DNA from: Bacteroidales bacterium
Lineage (GTDB): Bacteria; Bacteroidota; Bacteroidia; Bacteroidales; UBA932
DNA length: 23,041 bases
Reading direction: 5' to 3'
Assembly (NCBI GenBank): GCA_023227835.1
Contig: JALOCI010000045.1
Coordinates: forward strand, 1 to 23,041
The notes beneath the pieces were generated by a model. It had not been told where the DNA came from. It searched no databases and saw only the letters and a list, made by a program, of their open reading frames with translations. Positions within the stretch are counted from its first letter, which is position 1. Every line of letters starts with the position of its first letter. A program made the translations under genes and the position numbers. Of this stretch, positions 1 through 6,094 are shown one piece after another.

Positions 1-504
1 TTGGTAGAGTGCGGTCATGACGTGGTTATACTTCTTGACTCTATAACAAGGCTTGCAAGAGCTTTCAATACAGTACAGCCGGCTTCTGGAAAAGTACTCA
101 GCGGAGGTGTCGATGCCAACGCACTGCATAAACCTAAAAGATTCTTCGGAGCAGCAAGAAATATAGAGAACGGAGGTTCGCTTACCATTCTTGCTACGGC
201 TCTTACAGACACCGGGTCTAAAATGGATGAGGTTATATTTGAGGAGTTTAAGGGTACCGGCAACATGGAACTCCAACTTGACAGGAAACTTGCCAATAAG
301 AGGATTTTCCCGGCTGTTGATGTTACACTCAGTAGTACAAGAAGAGATGACCTTCTTTTTGACAAGGAGACTCTTAACAGAATATGGATACTCAGGAATT
401 ACCTGGCCGATATGAATTCTGTAGAGGCAATGGAATTTATGAAGACAAGACTTATGAGAACAGAGAATAACCAGGAGTTCCTGATCTCTATGAACGGTGA
501 GTAG
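1..504 (+). CDS. rho: Transcription termination factor Rho, C-terminal part (5' end outside window)
   Basis: This is the C-terminal 167 residues of Rho, the hexameric RNA-dependent ATPase/helicase that ends transcription of untranslated RNA. The frame is open from base 1, and the TTG there is an internal Leu codon rather than a start: related Rho proteins continue upstream of this point, so the RNA-binding domain and Walker A lie outside the window. Seen here are the Walker B segment (VILLDSITRLARAFNTV, residues about 8-24), the R-loop region around TDTGSKMDEVIFEEFKGTGN, and the LDRKLANKR stretch that holds the arginine-finger region. The protein ends normally (NNQEFLISMNGE, then TAG). The next gene is convergent, 17 bp away, and I see no hairpin terminator in between. 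Family assignment is very secure; only completeness is limited by the edge. Confidence 0.96.
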   Translation: MVECGHDVVILLDSITRLARAFNTVQPASGKVLSGGVDANALHKPKRFFGAARNIENGGSLTILATALTDTGSKMDEVIFEEFKGTGNMELQLDRKLANKRIFPAVDVTLSSTRRDDLLFDKETLNRIWILRNYLADMNSVEAMEFMKTRLMRTENNQEFLISMNGE

Positions 505-521
505 GTTGTCCTGATAAACTG

Positions 522-1619
522 CTATATACCAAACATGTGTAGCAGTATCCCGAGTGATATGCCGACAACAAAATTAACGGCTTTTGCCTTAAAGAAGCTG
601 CCCTTGCTCTCTGCGAGCAGGGGCAGTGCTGTATGTCCATCCTGCACCATAGAGCTTACAAACAGCACACTGAACGGAATAAGACCTCCCGCAAAGAGTG
701 TTATAAATACCATGTGTGGCCCGGACTCCGGTATTAAACCAATTGTTGCGGCAAGTAATATCATCAGTAATACGTTGTCCTTCACCCAATTTTCAATATG
801 AAGGTACTGCATTCCGAAGTGAATTACAAGTAATGCACCGAATGTCCATAGAAATATGGATTTGAAGTGTTTTAAGATAACATGATTCCACAAATGTTCC
901 TTTATAAAATGCTCTTTTGCCTTTAATGTAAGGAAAAGTGTCAGTACGCTTATCCCGGCGAAAAGCAGGTTAATCCATCGTTCACTGAATATATTGATCG
1001 CTCCGTGGAGATGTTCCTCTCCGTGATGTCCAGCCTCTCCAACCTCCATGTGTTCATGTTCAAGAATCCCCATTACTACGGCAATTGCAAATATTGCTAT
1101 CCCTATTATTATTATAAGCCGCTCTTTGCTGAAGTGTCTTAAATTTTCCCTTATACTTGCACCAAAAACCGATGGTGAGGCTATTGAGTCGCAATCATCA
1201 TGTATCTTGTACTCTTCAGGGGTAAAAGGGCGTTTACTTTGTTTAAATAGTCTATCTACTGCAAGACCTGTCAAAATTCCTGTAATCAATAGTGCTATAA
1301 AAAGAATAACTGCTGTTTTTGGAACGGCTGCCATTAGAACAAAGGCTTCATCTCCGGAGGAGGCAATCATCATTGCTATAAGAGCCCCGAAGCTAATTAT
1401 ATTGTGAGTGTATAGTGAAACTACTGCAAATCCGCCCACGCAGCCGGGAATTAATCCCAGTAAGGCAGCCAGAAGTACCTGCCTTACCGATGACCCCCTT
1501 AGTTTACTGAAGGTGGAACCGTGAGTATGTATATTAACATATTCTATCAATAGCATCATTATCATCACAAGACCTGTGATGAGGATGCTGTTTTTAAGAG
1601 CCTCTATGACTATATTCAT
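522..1619 (-). CDS. Putative 10TM heavy-metal (manganese-type) exporter, ArsP_2-like family
   Basis: This is a 365-residue polytopic inner membrane protein. It resembles the family labelled 'putative 10TM heavy-metal exporter' or 'putative manganese transporter', so efflux of a divalent metal is the likely role; the substrate is inferred from the family and not proven. About ten hydrophobic segments are visible. Two related halves can be seen: LLGLIPGCVGG near residue 53 followed by ALIAMMIASSGDEAFVL, and IGLIPESGPHM near residue 293 followed by VLFVSSMVQDGHTALPL. This looks like an internal duplication with GLIP and S-S/M-x-x-D-G/E motifs. A His/Glu-rich loop (residues about 187-205, EHEHMEV...HHGEEHLHG) sits between the halves and could bind metal. 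It is the last gene of a minus-strand operon; its ATG overlaps the meaB stop by 4 bp, so translation is probably coupled. The end faces rho. Confidence 0.72.
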   Translation of the reverse strand: MNIVIEALKNSILITGLVMIMMLLIEYVNIHTHGSTFSKLRGSSVRQVLLAALLGLIPGCVGGFAVVSLYTHNIISFGALIAMMIASSGDEAFVLMAAVPKTAVILFIALLITGILTGLAVDRLFKQSKRPFTPEEYKIHDDCDSIASPSVFGASIRENLRHFSKERLIIIIGIAIFAIAVVMGILEHEHMEVGEAGHHGEEHLHGAINIFSERWINLLFAGISVLTLFLTLKAKEHFIKEHLWNHVILKHFKSIFLWTFGALLVIHFGMQYLHIENWVKDNVLLMILLAATIGLIPESGPHMVFITLFAGGLIPFSVLFVSSMVQDGHTALPLLAESKGSFFKAKAVNFVVGISLGILLHMFGI

Positions 1620-2701
1620 CGCTTATTGTATATTTTTAGTAACTCGGAAGCCGCTGTAAAAGATCCGATCTTTCCATTTGAGACAGACTCCTCATATTCT
1701 TTCAACTTTTCCTGTATACCCGGATCTTCAAAGAATCTGTTCTTGAGCTCTTCATTGATTGTCTCATACATCCAGAATCTGGCTTGTTCTTTTCTTTTAT
1801 GTTGATAATAACCGTTTTCAGTGGTCAATTTGAAATATTCGTGGATTTTATCCAGGATTTCAACCAATCCCTCTTTTGTAACGGCAGAAGATGTAAGTGC
1901 TGTTGGCACCCAACCTGATTCTGTCGGGGGAAAAAGATGGAGCGCGTTCGAGTATAGCGCCTTTGCCAAAGTGGCCTTTTCAATGTTGCTTCCATCCGCC
2001 TTTGTGATGGCTATAAGGTCGGACATCTCCATAATTCCTCTCTTGATACCTTGTAACTCATCCCCTGCACCTGACAGCATAAGCAGAAGAAAGAAATCAC
2101 TCATTGAATGTACTGCTGTTTCCGATTGTCCTACGCCTACTGTTTCGATGAAGATAACGTCGAAACCGGCAGCTTCACAAAGGACAATGCTCTCCCGTGT
2201 CTTTCTTGCAACACCCCCCAGCGAGCCTCCGCTGGGACTAGGCCTGATAAATGCTTTGGGATCAGAACAAAGTGTCTCCATTCTGGTTTTATCACCAAGA
2301 ATGCTCCCTTTACTCTTTTCACTGCTTGGGTCTATTGCCAGAACGGCAAGTTTGTGATTGCCGGATGTAATAAGGCCTCCAAAAGCCTCAATAAATGTAC
2401 TCTTACCTGCTCCTGGAACGCCGGTAATTCCAATTCTCATAGATTTGGCGGCAAATGGCTGACATGTCTCAATCACTTGTTGTGCTATGGCTCGGTGTTC
2501 TGGTTTCGAACTCTCTATAAGTGTGATTGCCTGACTGAGTATTGTGGTGTTGCCGGCAAGTATCCCCTCAACATACTCTTTAACGGTAAGAGTCTTTACA
2601 CGGTTCTTTTTGTAAAAATTAGTTATATAGGGATTTATAACTGGTGGCTGCTCTACGCCATCATTGACAATGAGCGCACTATCCTTTACCAAATTGTCCA
2701 T
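1616..2701 (-). CDS. meaB: MeaB/ArgK-type G3E GTPase (methylmalonyl-CoA mutase chaperone)
   Basis: This 361-residue protein belongs to the MeaB family, P-loop GTPases of the G3E class. Family members protect and gate adenosylcobalamin loading of methylmalonyl-CoA mutase. Seen directly: an N-terminal helical region (1-85), Walker A GVPGAGKS at residues 94-101, the base after AVLAIDPSS at about 123, the switch segment GSILGDKTRM, Walker B FIETVGVGQSE, the guanine-specificity motif ITKADG (a TKAD variant of NKxD), and a C-terminal dimerisation tail. Length is slightly over the usual ~330 because of an N-terminal extension. No mutase subunit gene is in the window. It lies 5 bp downstream of the DUF1573 gene and overlaps the metal exporter gene by 4 bp, so all three are probably one transcript. 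MeaB is related to metal-handling G3E GTPases (HypB, UreG, CobW), but the ordinary mutase-chaperone role is the best reading. Confidence 0.92.
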   Translation of the reverse strand: MDNLVKDSALIVNDGVEQPPVINPYITNFYKKNRVKTLTVKEYVEGILAGNTTILSQAITLIESSKPEHRAIAQQVIETCQPFAAKSMRIGITGVPGAGKSTFIEAFGGLITSGNHKLAVLAIDPSSEKSKGSILGDKTRMETLCSDPKAFIRPSPSGGSLGGVARKTRESIVLCEAAGFDVIFIETVGVGQSETAVHSMSDFFLLLMLSGAGDELQGIKRGIMEMSDLIAITKADGSNIEKATLAKALYSNALHLFPPTESGWVPTALTSSAVTKEGLVEILDKIHEYFKLTTENGYYQHKRKEQARFWMYETINEELKNRFFEDPGIQEKLKEYEESVSNGKIGSFTAASELLKIYNKR

Positions 2702-2706
2702 AGGTA

Positions 2707-3798
2707 TTATTTTGCAATCTCACCCGATATTATCAGGTTAATGATTGGTCTGGTTGGTGAATTGGTGATAACTGTGATAATAAGGTTTTTTTCTCCTGAC
2801 ATACCCTTTGTGTCGATTGTGGACACAATACTTGCGGCTCCATTCGGGGAGGTGTTGTCATTATAGGTGGCTGAAATCCCTTTTTCGCTGTATTGTAACT
2901 GACGGATTATCATGTCGCTTCTTCCCACATTCCTGTAATCAAAGGATGCTTTGACAACTGTCCCGGATTTAACCTTGCCGAAATTATACGAACTCTTGGA
3001 AAATATCGGAAGAGGGGCTTTGTCCAGCTCCTCTTTTGACATACGGGTAAAATCCTCAAGAATTGTTGCCTTTACCTGAATGGATTTGTCTGTCTTCTTG
3101 CCATTTATTACAGGGGTAGCAGAGAATACTGATGTTCCCCATGTGTGTGCGGCCCTAGTGTCAATAGAGAAAATAAGGTCAGTTTTTCTTCCCGCTCCTA
3201 TTACTTCAGGATTGGCATTAATATAAAAACCTTTGGATAAATCAGTAAAGGTTACTTTTATAGGGGTGTTACCAAGATTAACAACTTCAATCGCTCCTTT
3301 GGAGATTGAACCATAATGGGCTTGTCCGTAATCAATTAAGTTTTTTTTTAGTCCTAAATGGCCAATTTTTACGGGATATTGCTGTTTGACTGATTTTGGT
3401 TTTTGAGTGACAACACCCTTAATCCTGAGAACAATCGGCCTGGAACTTCCGGTAACATAGACAGTCAGGGACTTGTCAAAAGGATATGCTCCCTGGTCAT
3501 TCAGGAATGTGACATCTATTTTTCCCTTATCCCCGGGTTTGATTGGTTCTCTTGTCCATTCAGGTGTAGTACAACCGCATGAGGAAATGACAGTTTGAAT
3601 AATGACTGTCTGATTGCTTATATTTTTAAAGAAAAACGCATAGCTTCTAGGACCGGAATTGATATCAATATCGCCGAAGTCATGGACGGTCTTGGTGAAT
3701 TCAATACTCATTTCAGATGCTTGCTGTGCAGATACGTCAGCAAGCGGATATACAGCAAATATGAGTGCAGCACAAAGATTATATATCATATTACGCAT
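2707..3798 (-). CDS. Exported DUF1573 repeat protein
   Basis: This 363-residue exported protein is built from Ig-like beta domains of the DUF1573 family, common in Bacteroidota and of unknown function. An N-terminal signal peptide is visible (MRNMIYN, hydrophobic ALIFAVYPLA, likely cut after DVSA at residue 24); no lipobox Cys follows, so it is probably periplasmic or secreted. The first DUF1573 domain (about 33-125) has the hallmark HDFGDI start and the SSCGCTTPEW Cys-x-Cys segment. A middle beta domain (about 155-250) and a third DUF1573-like domain (about 270-360, YNFGKVKSGT) follow; the last two lack the CGC motif. It is the first gene of a minus-strand operon with meaB and the metal exporter (5-bp gap to meaB). 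A TATCTTTG -7 box lies 30 bp upstream, diverging from the ferredoxin promoter. Confidence 0.85.
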   Translation of the reverse strand: MRNMIYNLCAALIFAVYPLADVSAQQASEMSIEFTKTVHDFGDIDINSGPRSYAFFFKNISNQTVIIQTVISSCGCTTPEWTREPIKPGDKGKIDVTFLNDQGAYPFDKSLTVYVTGSSRPIVLRIKGVVTQKPKSVKQQYPVKIGHLGLKKNLIDYGQAHYGSISKGAIEVVNLGNTPIKVTFTDLSKGFYINANPEVIGAGRKTDLIFSIDTRAAHTWGTSVFSATPVINGKKTDKSIQVKATILEDFTRMSKEELDKAPLPIFSKSSYNFGKVKSGTVVKASFDYRNVGRSDMIIRQLQYSEKGISATYNDNTSPNGAASIVSTIDTKGMSGEKNLIITVITNSPTRPIINLIISGEIAK

Positions 3799-3827
3799 GT
3801 CAAGAATTTTAAATTGGTTTTATTCTG

Positions 3828-3835
3828 CAAAGATA
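3828..3835 (-). promoter_or_regulatory. Candidate -7 box (TATCTTTG) for the DUF1573-meaB-exporter operon
   Basis: On the minus strand this reads TATCTTTG, a full match to the Bacteroidota -7 consensus TAnnTTTG, 30 bp before the DUF1573 start codon. No good TTTG is seen at the expected 19-20 bp upstream; the nearest TTG is about 25 bp away, so the -33 half is weak. The divergent ferredoxin promoter overlaps this region. Confidence 0.5.
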
Positions 3836-3844
3836 CAATTACTA

Positions 3845-3876
3845 TTTGTTCTTTTCCACCCAATTTTATACCTTTG
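3845..3876 (+). promoter_or_regulatory. Bacteroidota-type promoter for the ferredoxin gene
   Basis: TTTG at 3845-3848 and TACCTTTG at 3869-3876 are separated by 20 bp, matching the -33/-7 pattern of the Bacteroidota primary sigma factor. The -7 box ends 30 bp before the ferredoxin ATG. This is one of the clearest promoter matches in the window. Confidence 0.75.
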
Positions 3877-3906
3877 CGAGAAATAACCAAATTAAATTTT
3901 ATTGTA

Positions 3907-4074
3907 ATGGCTTACAAAATTTCAGAAGACTGCACAGCTTGTGGAACATGTATCGATGAGTGCCCAGTTGAGGCTATCTCTCCCGGTGATATCTACAAAA
4001 TTGACCCGAATATTTGTTCAGACTGCGGCACTTGCGCTGATGTCTGCCCTGTTGGAGCAATCAGCCAGATGTAA
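3907..4074 (+). CDS. Small 2[4Fe-4S] ferredoxin
   Basis: This 55-residue protein is a clostridial-type ferredoxin, a soluble one-electron carrier for low-potential redox enzymes such as pyruvate:ferredoxin oxidoreductase or hydrogenases. Two CxxCxxCxxxCP motifs are present: Cys 9, 12, 15, 19 (TACGTCIDECP) and Cys 37, 40, 43, 47 (SDCGTCADVCP), each expected to share one cubane. The pseudo-twofold layout and length match the family exactly. The frame stays open for ~100 codons upstream, but that part is antisense to the DUF1573 gene and has no ferredoxin homology. The ATG at 3907 gives the standard MAYKIS N-terminus and sits just after a strong promoter. It is a single-gene unit, closed by a hairpin terminator before serS. 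The protein is strongly acidic, as usual for this family. The specific partner enzyme cannot be told from the context. Confidence 0.95.
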   Translation: MAYKISEDCTACGTCIDECPVEAISPGDIYKIDPNICSDCGTCADVCPVGAISQM

Positions 4075-4098
4075 TTAATATTGCTGTACAGAGTATAA

Positions 4099-4131
4099 AG
4101 AGCCGGAACATGAGTCCGGCTCTCTTTTTTT
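4099..4131 (+). terminator. Rho-independent terminator after the ferredoxin gene
   Basis: A perfect 9-bp stem (AGAGCCGGA at 4099-4107 with TCCGGCTCT at 4115-4123, 7-base loop) is followed by seven T residues. It sits 25 bp after the ferredoxin stop and separates that gene from serS. Confidence 0.9.
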
Positions 4132-4154
4132 AGATAACGTAATATATTTTTTTC

Positions 4155-4162
4155 TACCTTTG
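4155..4162 (+). promoter_or_regulatory. -7 box (TACCTTTG) for serS-ruvC
   Basis: TACCTTTG matches TAnnTTTG and lies 21 bp before the serS ATG, just past the ferredoxin terminator. The -33 element is poor: the expected place has only a T-rich TTTTTAG stretch that overlaps the terminator T-tract. Confidence 0.6.
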
Positions 4163-4183
4163 AAATTCATTTATTAAGATAAG

Positions 4184-5452
4184 ATGTTAAATATAAAACT
4201 ACTCCGGGAACAACCTCAATTTGTGGCAGAGAGGCTTGCTGTTAAGAATTTTGATGCAGCAGAGATAATTAAAAGTATTAATGATCTTGATCAACAGAGA
4301 AGGGAGACTCAGACAGAACTGGATTCGATGTTAGCCGAACAGAACAGTCTGGCACGAGCTATCGGTTCATTGATGAAGGAGGGTAAAAAAGCGGAGGCTG
4401 AAGATGCTAAATCCAAAGTAGCCGAGCTGAAAGAGAGATCCAGACAACTGGATGTTCAGATGCAGTCTTTTACAAATGAGATGAATGAAAAACTGGTTCT
4501 TCTTCCTAATTTGCCGCACTCCTCGGTACCTCAGGGCAAAACTGCAGAAGATAATGTAATTGTCAGAGAGGGAGGATCTTTTCCAGAACTTAAGGACGCA
4601 TTACCTCACTGGGAGCTGACAAAAAAATATGATATTATAGATTTTGATCTTGGTGTAAAGCTTACAGGAGCAGGTTTCCCTGTTTATAAGGGAAAAGGTG
4701 CAAGGATTCAGAGGGCTCTGATAGCGTATTTCCTTGATAAAAATACTAAAGCCGGCTATGTTGAGTATCAACCGCCACTCATGGTCAACGAGGCTTCAGG
4801 TTTCGGAACAGGACAACTTCCGGACAAAGGAGAGCAGATGTACCATGTTGGTCTTGATAATTTTTATCTTATTCCTACGGCAGAGGTACCTGTAACTAAT
4901 ATTTTCAGGGATGTTATTTTAAACAACAATGAATTACCGGTGAAATGCACTGCCTATACTCCTTGTTTCAGGAGAGAGGCAGGATCATACGGCAAAGATG
5001 TAAGGGGTCTCAACAGATTACATCAGTTTGACAAGGTGGAGATTGTTCAGATATCTCACCCTGATACATCATACGATGCACTTGAGGAGATGGTCAAGCA
5101 TGTAGAGGGAATTGTCCGTTCTCTGGGACTTCCGTACAGAATAGTCAGACTGTGTGGAGGAGACATGAGTTTTACATCCGCCCTTACATATGATTTTGAG
5201 GTATATTCAGCAGCCCAGGGCAGATGGCTTGAAGTCAGCTCTGTGTCCAATTTTGAGACTTTCCAGGCAAACAGGCTTAAACTGCGTTTCAAGGATGAAA
5301 ACGGTAAGACTCAACTTGCACACACTCTCAACGGCAGTTCTTTGGCTCTCCCAAGGATTCTGGCCGCAATTCTTGAGAACAATCAGACAGAGAGAGGCAT
5401 TGAAGTTCCGTCAGTTCTCAGAGAGTATACAGGTTTCTCTTATATTGACTAA
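4184..5452 (+). CDS. serS: Seryl-tRNA synthetase
   Basis: This 422-residue class II synthetase charges tRNA-Ser with serine (and tRNA-Sec where present). The N-terminal tRNA-binding coiled coil covers about residues 1-110 (MLNIKLLREQPQFV start, then long charged helices RRETQTELDSMLAEQNSLA and KAEAEDAKSKVAELKERS). The catalytic core shows motif 1 around the GAGFPVYKGKGARIQRALIAYFLD segment, motif 2 (TPCFRREAGSYGKDVRGLNRLHQFDKVE) with its conserved Arg/Glu, and motif 3 near the end (HTLNGSSLALPRILAAILENNQ). Length is normal for the bacterial form. The start fits the canonical N-terminus. Transcribed from its own -7 box, it is followed 5 bp later by ruvC, so the two probably share a transcript although their functions differ. 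Confidence 0.97.
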   Translation: MLNIKLLREQPQFVAERLAVKNFDAAEIIKSINDLDQQRRETQTELDSMLAEQNSLARAIGSLMKEGKKAEAEDAKSKVAELKERSRQLDVQMQSFTNEMNEKLVLLPNLPHSSVPQGKTAEDNVIVREGGSFPELKDALPHWELTKKYDIIDFDLGVKLTGAGFPVYKGKGARIQRALIAYFLDKNTKAGYVEYQPPLMVNEASGFGTGQLPDKGEQMYHVGLDNFYLIPTAEVPVTNIFRDVILNNNELPVKCTAYTPCFRREAGSYGKDVRGLNRLHQFDKVEIVQISHPDTSYDALEEMVKHVEGIVRSLGLPYRIVRLCGGDMSFTSALTYDFEVYSAAQGRWLEVSSVSNFETFQANRLKLRFKDENGKTQLAHTLNGSSLALPRILAAILENNQTERGIEVPSVLREYTGFSYID

Positions 5453-5457
5453 AACCT

Positions 5458-6012
5458 ATGATCTCAGATAAGATCATACTGGGTATTGATCCTGGGACAA
5501 GAATTCTTGGGTGGGGTGTAATAAAGGTTACAGGTAATAAGGTGCTTTTTTTAGAGATGGGAGTTATAGATCTGCATCTCTATAAAGATCATTACCAGAA
5601 ATTAAGGGTTATTTATAACGGTATATCAGAACTTATAGACAGGTTCAGACCTTCGGAAATGGCCGTCGAGGCTCCGTTTTACGGAAAGAACATTCAATCG
5701 ATGTTTGTACTTGGAAGGGCACAGGGCGCTGCAATAACTGCTGCATTGTCAACAGATATTGTGGTAGCAGAATATGCACCCAGAAAGGTGAAAATGGCTA
5801 TAACAGGAAGAGGGGCGGCATCAAAAGAGCAGGTTGCCACTCTTCTTTGCAATATACTTAAAATCGAAAACCCCTCAGTTTATCTTGATGCAACAGATGG
5901 AGTAGCTGTTGCCTATTGTCACTTCCTTGAATCGGCAAGACCCGATGTCTCAAACGGGTGTAAATCAAGCTGGAAAGAGTTTGTGAAAAACAATCCGGGC
6001 AGGGTTAAATAA
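5458..6012 (+). CDS. ruvC: Holliday junction endonuclease RuvC
   Basis: RuvC resolves Holliday junctions made during recombinational repair, acting as a dimer with the RuvAB branch-migration motor. This 184-residue copy has the RNase H-like fold signatures: GIDPGTRILGWGVI with catalytic Asp11, the AVEAPFYGKN segment carrying the second acidic residue (about Glu70), the GRAQGAAI and APRKVKMAITGRGAASKEQV stretches, and DATDGVAVAYCH near residue 143, which supplies the last acidic residues. The ~25-residue tail after CHFLES is a little longer than in E. coli and is basic. ruvA and ruvB are not adjacent, as is common in Bacteroidota. It starts 5 bp after serS. The TonB receptor follows after 82 bp, with no clear terminator between. 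Confidence 0.96.
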   Translation: MISDKIILGIDPGTRILGWGVIKVTGNKVLFLEMGVIDLHLYKDHYQKLRVIYNGISELIDRFRPSEMAVEAPFYGKNIQSMFVLGRAQGAAITAALSTDIVVAEYAPRKVKMAITGRGAASKEQVATLLCNILKIENPSVYLDATDGVAVAYCHFLESARPDVSNGCKSSWKEFVKNNPGRVK

Positions 6013-6094
6013 TTTTTCTCATAAACGATTTAACTTTTCAGGTTTTTTGTAGTCAAAGCATGAAATTAAACAAAACAGAGAAAAATCGACCTAT

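Noticed and set aside
1..3. TTG at base 1 as a true start codon for rho
   Set aside because: The residues that follow are internal Rho sequence just before Walker B; the gene simply runs in from outside the window.
2108..2866. A 252-codon open frame on the plus strand
   Set aside because: It lies antisense to meaB and the DUF1573 3' end, which have clear motifs on the minus strand; its translation has no recognisable domain and an irregular, Cys/Ser-rich composition.
3595..3906. N-terminal extension of the ferredoxin frame to 159 residues
   Set aside because: The extension is antisense to the DUF1573 gene and crosses the ferredoxin promoter; the 55-residue form from 3907 has the standard family N-terminus.
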